NCBI GenBank assembly: GCA_009760855.2
Contig: WPIO01000010.1
Coordinates: 7,177,501-7,241,500 of the forward strand
DNA: 64,000 bases
Source: Cristatella mucedo
Lineage: Eukaryota > Bryozoa > Phylactolaemata > Cristatellidae
Direction: 5' to 3'
Shown piece by piece: positions 46,150 to 57,839 of this stretch. Within the stretch, counting starts at the first letter, position 1, and each line of letters starts with the position of its first letter. Below the pieces are notes generated by a model that saw only the letters and a list, made by a program, of their open reading frames with translations, did no database searches and was not told the DNA's origin. The position numbers and the translations under genes are program-made.

Positions 46150-46432
46150 TCTCCTGAGATGGCATGCAAGAAGCTGCAAGCATCCGGCTGACGCATTTTT
46201 CTATATATGTGGCCAATTAAATCAAGACAAGTGTGTGAAGAAGTACTCCGGCTTAACATCTGCCAAGACGTGTGAGGCGTCCCGCGAGACGTATTTCGGC
46301 ATGCCTGTCGGGGAGAGGAATATAAGGACAAACGCTGGATATCTCACCTCATTTCTCTGCGAGAAATCCAAGAAAACTATGGAAGGTAAGATGGAACTGC
46401 TAGAAATTTCGAGCTTAACCATTGGATGTCAT
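46150..46432 (+). pseudogene. Possible relic of a Cys-rich transposon-associated protein
   Basis: RSCKHPADAFFYICGQL is followed about 20 residues later by TYFGMPVGE. Then, in another frame, YKDKRWISHL. This resembles a module of the type CxxPDxFCYVCG...YFGxxVGDQDKxWxPH seen in uncharacterised repeat-encoded proteins of several invertebrates (recalled pattern, not searched). A frameshift between the second and third blocks and stops in the alternative frames indicate decay. Confidence 0.35.
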
Positions 46433-47899
46433 CAATGAAATGAATAATCATCGCTGAAGTAATTTCGTTCATTCATTATTAAAATATATTACAGGTTACT
46501 TTGTTCGCTTGTAAGACGGAGAATAGGGTAGAAAGAGCCTTGCAGTTTGCGATCCTTAGAATTATCAATCGATAGACCTTAGTCTGTCTCGGGTAATAGT
46601 TGCACTACTAAATCAAAAAAAAATAAGGCTCTCTTGCAAAATTGATTTGGCTTGCTTTTGAAAGGTACTATTAAAATATATACTTTCTTTGCTTAATGAC
46701 GAAGGAAAGACCAACCTTGGCTGCCGATAAGCATTTCAGAGGCCGATGATCACCGCATGACAAGTTTCCATGCTCTGGGATGAATTTTCTTGGTTTCGCA
46801 GCCTAAACTATTGAGCTCGGACTGTAGAATGCAAAACGGGCCAGGACAGAACTGGGCAAATCAAAAATCAAATCAGGAATTCGCCTGCTACCAAAGCCAC
46901 AGGGGAGGCCTGCTGGGCATTGTTCCGAACTCGAAACGGCAGACAGAAAAGGCTATGAATTATTGAAGACATTTATGAGCAGCAACTTATTTTACCCAAT
47001 CTCTTGTAATGCCAGTAGGCGCTTGACTGTTTTTGCACGAAGTGGCCAGCTGAAGCTTGGCTCTGTCGGGACAGCATGGCCCTAAAATCGGAGGCGCCAA
47101 GAAGACACTGCCTCTGGACAGCAAGCGAAGTGCTCACTATACACATCTAATTTTTTGTATTATTTACATGGACTCGCCCAAGGATTTTCGCTTCGGTGGG
47201 AGGACTCGCTGAAGGCATATTCTCATCTACTGCTCGCCAGCCAAGCCCGTTTGCGGCAGTGCTCCTTTGTGGCCAATCATTATCGCCCTGTGCTATTTGG
47301 TCAGCCGTGGACCGTATGAGAAGTTTCCAGCTTCCCTTATTCGCTCGTTAGTTGGACTCTTCGACACTATCGCGCACAGAGAAGAAGCGTTATATGGGCC
47401 TACTGATCTCTGGGAGTGGCATTCCAAAACTCCCAAACTCGCCATTAGCTATTTGCACGATGGGACTTGGTGAAAGCATTAGCTGCTCACATCAAGTACC
47501 CAACTATCACAAAATAGCAGGCGCCTAGTAGTTGCTGCTCTTCATACCAATAAGACAAATTCGATGCCCCAATGCTATGTGGCTTACGACGTCCGCTGGT
47601 GCGACACACCGATCCTTGAGTGGACCGTCTACCTCTGTCCTACAGTTAAGGCGACCGCGTGAGAAGGGAGGGGCTACTACATTTTTTTGGCTATGCTACA
47701 GCATATCATGTCGAAATTAATGGACTATTGGGGGTCACCCGACAAATTTGGGCGTACCGAAATTTGATTTCCTACAAGGCTGACGAGCGACTGTCTTCGT
47801 TTTGCATTCGCACTCTGGTCTCAAAACGGTCGCTAGGTAAGTATCTCGACGATCTTAGCGAGAGCGAGGCTCAAGGTCCAATGCTTGTGCCTCTTGGTC
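46433..47899. other. No recognisable gene
   Basis: Short frames only; nothing recognised on either strand. Confidence 0.35.
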
Positions 47900-48048
47900 G
47901 TAGCCCTTGGGGTCAAGTGCTTGCTCTTGTCTTTGACCTACGGAGTTGGTACGAGTCCTGCAGTCTGGCAATCTTTTTCGGTCGCTTTGGAGATAGACGA
48001 CGAGGCTCGTCTGCCCGCTGTATAAATGAAGCTGCTAAATCGGCGATT
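47900..48048 (+). mobile_element. Degenerate SINE-B
   Basis: GTTGGTACGAGTCCTGCAGT (B-box region), GGCAATCTTTTTCGGTCGC and TATAAATGAAGCTGCTAAAT followed by CGGC match the B-box, body and tail blocks of SINE-B in order. Confidence 0.5.
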
Positions 48049-48764
48049 CTATGCTTTGATTTTTCTTTTAATGCGAAAGGTAGAAAAACCATGCACTGCG
48101 GGCAGATAAGCGCCATGTACACCTTGCAGACTGCCTTAGCCTCTACAAAAAGGCAGCTCAAATCACAGCAGGCCGGAGCTCGATGAGAGTCGCACATTTT
48201 ACGTGCCCACATCATTGTGTCATTCCAAGAACAGGTGACGACATATGTGCTATTCTATCTGCAGCCGCTGCTGCTGCTTCTAGCGCAGTAGCTGATGCCT
48301 AATCTCTATTGCCCTGCTGCTCCTGCAAGCTCCATAGCCACCCAAACCAAGTTGGCCACCCGCAGTCAAAGGACAAAGATCAACATAAGCCGCAGCTCGC
48401 CCTCCTGGGTTGCAAACCGACCGGGATACAAAGCTCGTGGACCCGGAGAACCATGCCGCCGGGTTTCTCTCCGAGCAATGGAAATCAGCTTTGCCGAGAC
48501 TCGATCCAAGGTCGTGCCCCCTCCACCCCCACCCTCAGCGATTGCACGTCACAATTCTCGGTAGGGCCCCCTCCAATAGGCAGCACGGAAGGACCATAAG
48601 CGCAGTGTAGACAAACTGCACGAGAGCTACACGGCCAGCGTACCGTGTCCTAGTGCAATTTTTAGAGCCCGACAGAGCCCAGGGGCAATTTAACAGCCAC
48701 GAAAAAAGGCTGATTTTTTTTAGCAAAATATTAAAAGGACATCACACAAATTTCAGCACAAATA
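48049..48764. other. No recognisable gene
   Basis: Includes a moderately GC-rich patch at 48300-48600; nothing recognised. Confidence 0.35.
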
Positions 48765-49360
48765 TAATAATAATAAATAATAATAGACATTTGTAAAGCC
48801 CATTAAGAGAACGAAATTGTTTTCTAGCACTTAAAATATTCTGTAAAGGCAGCATGTCAATTGGTTCGTGATTACTCGAAAAGTGTCACCATGTAGACAC
48901 ACACCTAGGGACAATTCAATTCACATAAAGTGCTGTGAGGAGCAGGTGCCTTTTTAGCTTCTAAACATGAATGACAAAATGAATTCGATGCGCTGCTTGA
49001 TGGGGAGCCAGTGCAGGTCTGTGAGAAGTGGTGCAATTTGGAATTACGACGTTCACGACGAACAAATTTAGCTACAAAGTTAGCACCTAATTGCACAGAC
49101 CGGAAGATCAACGAGTAGAGAGTACAGAAGCCAAGATGGGAAGTCACATATGCATGGACCATTTGAATAAGGTATCCCAATCTAAGCAAGACCGAATCTT
49201 TGCAATGATACGTAGCTGAAATTATGCTGACTTGTCTGTGGAGTTGATGTGGTCGTCTAGTGACCGGTCACTTTGGAACACAAACCCCTGACTACAGATG
49301 CTACAGGGGATATTTTGACTCAGGCCATTTTGAGGGATACATTTTCCAAATTGTAATTTA
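48765..49360 (-). mobile_element. Older LINE-A-related copy
   Basis: The minus strand retains SSTDKSA-type and LRLGYLIQMVHAYVTSHLGF segments, then LHWLPIKQRIEF-like sequence, a shortened 3' UTR and an AAT/ATT run at 48765-48785. It is strongly diverged from the younger LINE-A copies. Confidence 0.7.
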
Positions 49361-49364
49361 TTTC

Positions 49365-50048
49365 CATCTGTAACTCCACAAAGCCTAAAAGACTATATTT
49401 TGGTCAGTACCTCGAGAAAGCCCAAAGACTATGTGAGTGTTATGCAGGGGTTGTTGCTTTAATGAACTCGAAGCCTAAACGGCTTTCGGTACGTATTCGG
49501 TAGCCAAAAGCCTTTATCTGACGCAACAAGGAGAAATTGAGAAGCATAGCTGAGTCAAGGATAGCAGTTGAAGTACTGATTATCATGGAAGTAGCAGCTA
49601 AGGATAGCTGGAAAGAACGTGCCACAGTCGGCAACAGGAGAGTAGTTGTCGTTGCGTAAGAATTGTGGAAGCGAATTCCAGCGTCTAGGACCTGCAGAGC
49701 AAAAGCGTCTGTCGCCTGCGGTCTTTAAGCGGAGGAATGGAAAAGCTAATTTATTGTCCATACAGGACCTGAGGACCATTAGGAGGCTGAAACCGGTGTA
49801 GCAGTTCAGCTAGGTAAGAAGCAGCCTAGCCGTGGCCTTGGCCTTGTGGGTCGGCGTAAGAGCTCCACTCTGTATCCATCGATCAACCGGCAGCCATCCA
49901 AGCTCATTCAGCAAAGGAGACACACGGTCAAACCTGTGGTATTTGTTAACTAGCCTTCCAGCCATATTTATGTCAAGTTGCCGTGTTACATTAGCCTTTT
50001 TGGTAGCCCAGCCAAAAAGGAATCACAAAAATATAGCCGAGACAGAAT
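49365..50048 (-). mobile_element. LINE-B copy, 3' half
   Basis: The minus strand encodes LAFPFLRLKTAGDRRF, then CSAGPRRWNSLPQFLRNDNY. The 3' UTR includes CGAAAGCCGTTTAGGCTTCG and the end GGCTTTGTGGAGTTACAGAT. It matches the LINE-B relic at 36660-37015. Confidence 0.75.
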
Positions 50049-50055
50049 AATAATA

Positions 50056-50224
50056 ATACTAGCTGACTTTGCAGCCTCTTTTGTATAGCGATAGAAGAGT
50101 CTATACGACTATCACCACCGCTTGCAGTGGCGATGAAGGATCGCCCACTGCAGGATTTGAACTCACGACCTCGGGAGCGAGGTCGTGAAAAGCAACCACC
50201 TTACCTGGTGTGCCTTCACGGCTC
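50056..50224 (-). mobile_element. SINE-B copy
   Basis: The minus strand has GAGCCGTGAAGGCACACCAG, the ACGACCTCGCTCCCGAGGTC region, GGGCGATCCTTCATCGCC, and GTCGTATAGACTCTTCTATC, ending in the AGCTAG-type tail. Confidence 0.8.
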
Positions 50225-51053
50225 AATGTTTTGCCAGCCACCGTGAAAGACAGAACCTAATCTTAGAAGGGGATCGGACATAATGGCTAGCTGTGGAAGC
50301 AGTCGTCTTAACGAAGCTTTCCAAATAAAGGCAGCTGTCGAAGACGACACCTAGATTCCGAGCACGCGGCGATAGTTGCTCAACAGCATCACCTAATTAG
50401 AAGATCAAAGTCTTCTAGTCTAGCCACACGCTTGGGGTGTCCTATGAGCTAGCAGTTCCGTTTTATAGTCGCTTAGTTTAAGGAAGTTAGCCGACATCCA
50501 GGATCGATGCCTGCAAGGCAAGCATTCAGTTCTAAGTAAGAGTAGGTTTTCCCATAACCAGTAAGTTGGTTTTATTGTCATTCAATTGATGCCCGCTAAT
50601 GAAGAATGGGACAGTCTGTTTCAGAGACATGACTAGCTCTGGAATGACTGAGGTTATGTTAAACAAATATGGCATGTTTCCACAAGCGCCGTGTTTTAGA
50701 CTTAAAGGAAATGTGGGCTCGTTATTTTCGGGAAACTGTAGCCACTTATATATCAATACAGCATCATGAAATGCAAGATTGGCTGACGGTGCCTTTAAAG
50801 TAAGTTTCAGAGGATTTTCCCCTCGAAGAAAATTGTAACATGACAAGGTGACAGTCCGAAGCTTACTTCAGCCTAAATCTGTTAATTATTTACCACCGAA
50901 CTAAGTAAGGTTGATCGGAGCTTTAGAAAATGAAAACCATAGAGCTCTTTCTTGCAAGCTCCTAACACGAAAAGGGTTAGTTTGGTATACATCACTCAAA
51001 GATTGGTTCATCTACCCTCACCACAGTGACGTCTGCCTGCAATCCGGGCTTGC
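50225..51053. other. LINE-like scraps, no gene
   Basis: The minus strand at 50532-50590 ends in NDNKTNLLVMGKP, a LINE-A-type motif. The minus strand around 50320-50420 resembles a decayed LINE. The rest is unrecognised. Confidence 0.4.
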
Positions 51054-51122
51054 TGCTCCAAAGTGATTTGCTCCAAAGCTACTCCAAAGTGATTTGCTCC
51101 AAAGCTGCTCCAAAGTGATTTG
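51054..51122. repeat. Tandem repeat, 26-bp period, about 2.5 copies
   Basis: Units of CTCCAAAGTGATTTGCTCCA then AAGCT, repeated with one or two changes. Confidence 0.85.
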
Positions 51123-51329
51123 TCGTCGGATGAGCACTTCGAGTTTCCACTTTCAAGTCGGCCCTTTCAAGTTCAGCTGAGCAGCATTGCCAAACTAGGG
51201 CCTGCTTAGACGAGAGTACGACTGGAAAACCAGTTCACACGTTTGCGACTGTATATAGATACTGTGACTCTGTGTAGTCAGAAATCCTCACCTGCGCCCT
51301 GAATCATCTGCAACCGGTGAAAAACTGTG

Positions 51330-52145
51330 CATCTCTTTCGGCGTAGCGTCAACGGTGTAGCTATCGCAGCACGAAATTTCCGGCTGAGCTTAGCTGGCAA
51401 CCTATTAAGCATCGAATCGAATTTAAGGTCCTCTCCCTGGCCTACAGATTGTATAACTCGCTTGCATGAGCCTCCTCCTCGCTCATTCAGTAAAGTAAAA
51501 GTAGCGGCCAGTTGATTTAACAGCCTCATTTATACAGCGACAGAAGAGCCTTAAGGCTATCGCCGCCGCTTGCAGTGAAAAATAAACGATTCCCCGCAGA
51601 AGGACTCGAACTCACGACCTCGGACGTGAAAAACGAACGCCTTACCTCTGGGCTTGGATGCGAGGGTATGCGATCTTGAACCACCAGCTTTGTCTCCCAG
51701 TTCCTCGAACTAAATTTAAATCTTTTAACGATAGGGCCTTAGCTCGTTTGCACCGAAAGTCTGGAACTCGCTTCGGCTTGTGTCACCGCCTGCCACGGTG
51801 ATCTTACATCCTTTAAGTCTCAGCTAAAGACGTATCTGCTCCGTTAAGCTTTCCCTTCGCCCCAGCGAACTTGTCCTTTTTTGCCTGTACGGTAAGCGTA
51901 TTATCTGTGCATGATTTAGTGCATGCCACAAACCAGGGGTCCCAGTAGCCAGTGGCCGTCACTGCCACCTTTTGTGCTTCTGCATGCTTGTTTTAACAGG
52001 ATTGTGTGTTTTGTATGCTTGTCTGAACATGATACCTTGCTTGTCATAAACTCTCAGTTATTGATTCTCTTCTAGCGGTCCGTAAGGCGTCCGGATAGAG
52101 ATTCGGTTCTCTTAAAGCGCTATATAAAATAATAATAATTATTTA
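51330..52145 (+). mobile_element. LINE-C copy, interrupted by a SINE-B
   Basis: A third L2-like lineage. Before the SINE: WQPIKHRIEFKVLSLAYRL. After it: LCLPVPRTKFKSFNDRALAR, FAPKVWNSL-like sequence and FKSQLKTYLL. The 3' UTR ends GGCGTCCGGATAGAGATTCG, GTTCTCTTAAAGCGCTATAT and an AAT/ATT-rich run at about 52127-52150. Confidence 0.75.
51511..51655 (-). mobile_element. SINE-B inserted in LINE-C
   Basis: The minus strand has GGTAAGGCGTTCG, ACGTCCGAGGTCGTGAGTTC, the B-box and body, AGGCTCTTCTGTCGCTGTAT and the CTGTTAAATCAACT tail. Confidence 0.75.
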
Positions 52146-52259
52146 TTATTAATTAATTGGCCACTTTTTAGCCTTAATGGTCGTAGGTATTTTCTGGGCC
52201 CACTGTGAGTAGGACTTACATATCTTTGTAAGTGACCAATTTGGAGCTAATCTTTACTT

Positions 52260-52975
52260 TTATCTTCTCTTCAGGGTCTCTCTTACTTTTAGTCATGCCT
52301 TTCCTTGGCAGCAATAAGGTTTTTACCATCACCCCACTTCTGTTTGGGCTTAACTGGCACCCAGTCAAGTACTGATTCGATTTCAAGATCCTTAACCTTG
52401 CTTACTGGTCATTTCACTCGCTAGCGCCAGCCTACTTATCCAACCTCCTGGCTCCACTCTCCAGTCACGTGCTCTCGAACCACTCGCTCTTCAACATCTT
52501 GTCATCTCGCCGTCCCTCGAATTAGATTGAAATGTCTTGGTAGCCAAGCCTTCAGCTTTTATGCATCAAAATTTTGGAACTTGCTTCACCACCTGCAATA
52601 GCTTTACATCATTTAAGTCTCAGCTAGCGGTGCATCTGCTCGGCTCGGTTTTCTCTTATTACCAGTTAACAGGTTTTTTTCTATTAATTCGCGCTTTTCG
52701 TACTTACCTTGCACGATCCAGTGAATGCAGCTAGCCATAAGTATTGCTAAGTGACAATTATGATTTCAAATTTCTTTTAGCATGCTGGTTTAAGCATGAT
52801 ACTTGTTTGCTTGACACTATGCAGTGCGAGACAGAAACCCTCGGGAACTGATAATCTTGATACGAGTAGTAAAGAGACTGGATCGGAGATTAAGTTCATT
52901 CAAGGTGGAACGCAAAAGATCTTTTATTGTTTTCATAAATATTAGTATTATTGTCACTATTATTGCCATGCCTTG
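52260..52975 (+). mobile_element. LINE-C copy, 3' part
   Basis: ITPLLFGLNWHPVKY, FDFKILNLAYWSFHSLAPAY and LSNLLAPLSSH are followed by decayed C-terminal coding, a 3' UTR with GATCGGAGATTAAGTTCATT and an ATT-rich end near 52940-52970. It lies head-to-tail after the preceding LINE-C. Confidence 0.7.
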
Positions 52976-53093
52976 GATTTTCTAAGGAATCCTAATTTGG
53001 ACATTGGGCTGGCCAAGTCACCTTGGGGAAGTCATTCACCCTCGTCCAATTGATGGCCGGTGTATGATTTTACTTTAAAAGGCAAAATCAATG

Positions 53094-53429
53094 CAATGGC
53101 GGAGCCTGGAAGGAAGGAAGGGGGAAGGGAGCATTTGAACCCCCCCCCCCCTCTTTATCGGTGCAGCCACCGCGGGGTCGCCCCGCGTCCTACGCCCACT
53201 GACCACCACCAACTACGAAATTATGCTTAATTCTAAATTATCCTTAATTCTCTCGATGAGCGACAGCCGAGTTCGTGTCGAATACAGACTCTGATTTTTC
53301 TCTATAATGTTTCCTTAATAGAGGGTGTAGCCCCACCTACACGAACATTTTTCCGGTCTGGCTTCCCTCCCGAAACAAATGTTTTTTGTGAATTTCTCCC
53401 TTTAAAAGAAAACCCTGGCTCCACCTCTG
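53094..53429. mobile_element. hAT-like non-autonomous element
   Basis: The left end CAATGGCGGAGCCTGG and the right end (minus strand CAGAGGTGGAGCCAGG) form imperfect inverted repeats. The 8-bp flanks AATCAATG and AATCAGCA agree at five positions, compatible with a decayed 8-bp duplication. A C-run lies near the left end (53141-53152). There is no transposase. The superfamily is inferred only from end sequence and possible duplication length. Confidence 0.4.
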
Positions 53430-54074
53430 AATCAGCACCTGGGAATTCGCTTCTTGCACATGCTAACGTCGTCGGCTGCATTACATCAAGAAAGACTGCA
53501 CCACCAGCCATCATTCCGAGACAAACCGTGAGCCAAACAGCTCAAGAGACAATAAGGGGCCACAGGCCATCAACCTTTAATACGCGCACTTTTGTGGACG
53601 CACTTGCCGCCAAATTCTTCTTTTTTCCGAGACATCGGAATATTTTTTCATCTTTTTTCATAGTGGAAGTACTTTCTTTGCTAAAAAATAAAAAAATAAA
53701 GAGAATAATGAAATCCATTTAAATCTTGGAAGACCCTGACTTACTAGAAACTAAAACCGCTGCATATCGCCTAAATTTGGCTAAAAACTCTGTGTGCTAC
53801 AACTATCATTTAAGTAAGGAAAAAGAAATACAGTCAACTGCATGTGGCTCATTTCTGCAACATCGTGCTTGGAGAAAGTCTGACCTCTTTACCAATGTAA
53901 AACGTTTCCTACAGATCAACATATTAACGGATTAGTTTAGAGAATTTTGACCTTTCAGGTGGTAACACAATTAAGTAAGACCGTTAAGACAAGATTGTAG
54001 CATCAAGCGCACTGATTTCAATACAAAAGTTACTCTCTAATTGAAGCAAAGTAGCTCCAGTCCGCTTTACTGTG
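53430..54074. other. AT-rich sequence without a recognised gene
   Basis: Short frames at 53528-53935 have no known motif. Confidence 0.4.
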
Positions 54075-54235
54075 ATGTGTCGAATAATGTAATGAAATTG
54101 ATCTCTGTCTGTAGCTCCACAAAGACCAAGTGGATGCTTGGCAGGCAGCGAGTTTTCTGTAGCGAACTCAAAGCCTAAGTAGCTTTTTGGTACGCATGCG
54201 CGGTGGCCAGCATACTTCATATCATATCAAACAGA
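54075..54235 (-). mobile_element. LINE-B 3' UTR fragment
   Basis: The plus strand reads TCTGTAGCTCCACAAAGACC, then ACTCAAAGCCTAAGTAGC. These match the 3' end blocks of the minus-strand LINE-B copy at 49365. Confidence 0.6.
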
Positions 54236-54720
54236 GAGTAGGCTACAGTATCAGAGCATGAGCCATGAGCGCGGACATATGCATAGCCTCTATATCGGTA
54301 ACGAATCGCGAGACTGGTCTGCAGGTGGGTAGCCGGCTCTCCAAATTGAATTAGGCCCGGACCCACCTAGGCGGCTCAGGGCCTGGGCCTACCGTCCTGG
54401 CTTTGGCCCGATGCCATGCAACCTATGCCCGGCCTAGCCTGGCCTAGGCGTAGCTACTCGCCTGCTGGTCTGTCTGTTTAGTGCCTAGGAGTTGTGAAAA
54501 TAAGCGTAGAGGGTTCACAAAAGGCCGGGAGGTATAGACGCATAAGACATTCGCCATCGCATATGATAACGCTTCGCAATGTGCAAGGAAGCGTCTGAGC
54601 GGTATGCCCGAACACAATCAGTGGCAGCACCAGCGTCAACGGTTTTCCCAATTGCCAGAGGAAGGAGCTATTTCGTCGACTAGGATGACACTCATAGTGT
54701 CCTGCGCCACATATTCGTTA
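54236..54720. other. No recognisable gene
   Basis: Includes a GGCC-rich patch at 54350-54450; nothing recognised. Confidence 0.35.
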
Positions 54721-54805
54721 ACTCATTGCCTCATGTACTCATTTACTCATTGCCTCATACACTAATTTACTCGTTGCCTCATATACTCTTTGCCTCTTAA
54801 ACTCA
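54721..54805. repeat. Degenerate tandem repeat, about 27 bp, three copies
   Basis: ACTCATTGCCTCATGTACTC followed by ATTT is repeated with drift. Confidence 0.75.
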
Positions 54806-54845
54806 CTCATATTCTTGCCGCCTTTCGGAGCGCTGATAATATAAA

Positions 54846-54986
54846 ATATAATTCATTTATATAGCGCCCCAAGATAACTTAATCTCTATTCAGGCGCTTC
54901 ACATATGCCTCGGGGCTCGAGCCCACGACCTCAGTCAGACCTTGGTCGGGGCGAGCACCTTAACCGCTAGACCAAACCAGCTCGGC
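54846..54986 (-). mobile_element. SINE-A copy, well preserved
   Basis: The minus strand has GAGCTGGTTTGGTCTAGCGG, GCTCGCCCCGACCAAGGTCT, GTGGGCTCGAGCCCC, ATATGTGAAGCGCCTGAATA and GGGCGCTATATAAATGAATT. Confidence 0.85.
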
Positions 54987-55942
54987 GATATCATACATTT
55001 GCATGTATGTACTTGTATTATTAAATAAACGCTGTCTTTCGTACAAAGTATCACCATAGAGGGCTGCACAGAAAAATTCCAACTTAAGGCATATTTCTAG
55101 AGCACCTCCGTAAAAGTGGTGGCGAATATCCGGGGTGGCAAATATCAGGAGGGTAACTGCCCGCTAATATTTTTAAGACAAGTCTAATACGTGGCAACTT
55201 TTTATTCCTCGCTAAGGTTCATAAACCTTAAATCCAACATGAAGTGGAATACCTGTGCTTTAGTGGTGCACATGCACGTCGAATTTCGAACCGAACCCCC
55301 AAATTGCTAAATACTAGAAGTTTTTATAGCTTTTTTACGTTTTTAAAGATAACTAGTCGGTGGTGATTCTACCAGATCGAACCTGCAAAGACGCTTAATC
55401 ATAAAGCTAAGAAGCATGTGTCGCCTAACCAATTAGGAGCGCATGCAAACATTCTGAATCCGCTTATTTTTACGGCAGACGTGTTCAATGAATTCGTAGC
55501 AGTACCGATCTTTGTTTGGTCGACTTTGGCCGACCGTGCCACCCATTTCTCGAGCCTAAGTTCACCGCACCGCATGACTGTGCATCGGCACAGTGCAATA
55601 ACTCACTGCCCAGTCCACCAGCCCCCATGCTGCTGCTGCTGCTGCTCGGCTACGACTCAAGACGACGACAACACAACAGAGTGACAACTCTGCGCTATTC
55701 AACCGTCAATACACCTCCCAAATCCGGGCGATCAAACGAGCACATGTTGTGTGTGCCTGCTGCTTCTGCTATTGCACTTAGCAGCATCGGCCACTAACGT
55801 ATGCCCCACCTGCAGCAGGTTGTTGAGCAAATGACTCGGGACACTGTCACACAACACACGTTGAAAGAAGAAACTCGAATTTTAGTGAGTTTTATTCGAC
55901 GCAACATTACGAAGGACTTCCCGTTTAATTTGTGAAATGTAT
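54987..55942. other. No recognisable gene
   Basis: A (CTG)6 patch lies at about 55628-55646; frames around it are unremarkable. Confidence 0.35.
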
Positions 55943-56023
55943 AGCAAATATAAAGTGCCAAGAAAGAGATTAAGTTCTCTGGGGGCGAAATAACTAATGT
56001 ATTATTATTACTATTATTATTAG
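55943..56023 (+). mobile_element. LINE-A 3' tail fragment
   Basis: TAGCAAATATAAAGTGCCAA, GATTAAGTTCTCTGGGGGCG and ATTATTATTACTATTATTAT are the LINE-A tail only. Confidence 0.75.
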
Positions 56024-56444
56024 CATGGGATTATGCACGAGTACTAGTACCCCCCCCTCGATGTACAGGCTTTTTACAGCTGCTAATCAATGGCAGTGCG
56101 GCCTGACAGCTGCTGCAAATCGCCGACACCTCGGCACCGAATGCCTATGCATCAATCTGATCGAACTGTTACGTACGTTCAGCTGACCTCTTTTGCTGGC
56201 TGACCAATACCATTTTCTCGCTTATGTTTTGAAACCTTGCTATTTTGTAAGGCCTTGGCATTGAGGCGAGTGACCATTTTCTCTGTAATTGTCTTGCTGA
56301 GTCGAGCCAAAGTACTAATCGTGTGCGTACCATATTTGCTAGCCCGCATTGCTCGGCAGACAAAACTTGTCCTCCTTCGCTACTTCTGCAGTTGGACATC
56401 AAATTTTTACTATTCTTGCCCTCGATGAATGCTTGGCATTTTTT
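56024..56444. other. No recognisable gene
   Basis: Short frames; a C-run lies near 56050. Confidence 0.35.
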
Positions 56445-56582
56445 GTGAGCCGTTATGGCTTTTCGTGACCTCGGCCCTGAGGTCGTGGGTTCGAATCCTT
56501 CTGCGGGCGATCCTTTATCGCCTCTGCAAGCGATGAGGCTCTTCTACCAATATACAAAGAGGCTGTTGAATCAGCTAGAATT
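56445..56582 (+). mobile_element. SINE-B copy
   Basis: GACCTCGGCCCTGAGGTCGT, GGGTTCGAATCC, GGGCGATCCTTTATCGCC and a GGCTGTTGAATCAGCTAG tail. The A-box part of the head is eroded. Confidence 0.75.
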
Positions 56583-56694
56583 TGCTATCTATGGTAAGCA
56601 TGTAGAGCTCCTCTAGGGACACACTCAAGGATCTACTTCTAAAAGGTTTTCTATCAAGTGCCCTTTTCTGTTCGGGCCTTTCAGCAACCACACA

Positions 56695-57112
56695 TTGCAT
56701 TCATTTATATATGCATGTATCTCCTTCTGTAACACGCCAAAGCCACAAGGACTAGACGGGTATTAAGCTGGAATGTTGTAGAACAAACTCAAAGCCTAAG
56801 CGGTCTTCGGCACGCTTAAGGTAACTTCATCTCACGCAACGAAGAGAAAATGCGAAAAATTGCTGGGTCATAAGTGCAGTCGACAAAGTGAGTAGCCTAT
56901 AGCAACAGCATCGGACGGCTGGAAAGTACAGATTGTATTTGCGGTATGCAAGTAAGTGCTGTATGTGCTAGAGTCCGAAACAGAAGAGAAAGCGAGAATT
57001 TCGGAAGCGAGTTCCACAGACCAATTTTCCACCTGCCAATTTTCGGTTGTCAACTATCTTTAAAGGAAAGAATGGAGTAGAGGATCTGAGGGCAGTCTGT
57101 TGGCTACTTCGT
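56695..57112 (-). mobile_element. LINE-B copy, 3' part
   Basis: The plus strand starts with the reversed LINE-B end (CTTCTGTAACACGCCAAAGC), then ACTCAAAGCCTAAGCGGTCT. The minus strand carries decayed coding sequence including LRSS, FPLKIVDNRKL and GTRFRNS. Confidence 0.6.
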
Positions 57113-57117
57113 GCGTA

Positions 57118-57235
57118 CCGGAAGGTGCTTAAGCTTTGAGTTCCCTATTGAAAACTCTCCTGCACAACACCCACTAAGTATTTGTGGCTTTGTGCCGCAG
57201 TTACAGACGAAAATGCATTACATTAAATTACACGA
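57118..57235 (+). mobile_element. LINE-B 3' end in the opposite orientation
   Basis: TTGAAAACTCTCCTGCACAA, GTGGCTTTGTGCCGCAGTTA and CAGACGAAAATGCATTACAT match the LINE-B 3' terminus on the plus strand. Confidence 0.55.
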
Positions 57236-57239
57236 GAAA

Positions 57240-57790
57240 GCTTAACTAGTGCAGCCCTTCGACAGCTAGGTATGTAGGACGCAATCCATGGCATGCCTTC
57301 TCTAGACCAGAGGAAGAATTTCTCTCTGTATCTTTCGATTGATCGAGAGCCAATGTAGCTCCGTTAGCAAAGGCTACTCGGGGCTAACTTGCCTGGATTT
57401 ATTAACTAACCTTGCAGCCACATTCATCATCGCCGGTAGAGGGCGACTTTTATTGGTAGCCTGCCAATAGTCGGTTATAGTAGTCTAGTCTAGATACAAT
57501 CAGGGAGGTGTCTAAGGTGCCACCTAAGATACATAGCCAGCCACCGCGGTTAAATAGTCCTCTATCTTGTACAGAGATTGAATTGATGGCTATAAGTATT
57601 CTATTTAAAATTTTCAAATGTCAAACTGTCGTTGAAGAAGACTCCAAAATCATGAACGCTTGATGATGGTCACCCCAGGGCATCGGCGTTTAATAGAACG
57701 AAGTCAGTTCTTACAGCCGTCTGTCGCTGATTATAATTGTTTGGCGGGAATGCGCCGCTTGAGTAACTGACTTGGTTTGCTCTTATAATT
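57240..57790 (-). mobile_element. LINE-B copy, internal part
   Basis: The minus strand in several frames reads DFGVFFNDSLTFENF, then SRLDYYNRLLAGYQ, then a diverged segment with IERYRE. It matches the LINE-B segment after the RT catalytic motif. Confidence 0.6.
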
Positions 57791-57839
57791 GAGGACGACA
57801 GTACAGCAGCCATTGTTTAAGTGCTCCTAATTTAGTTAT

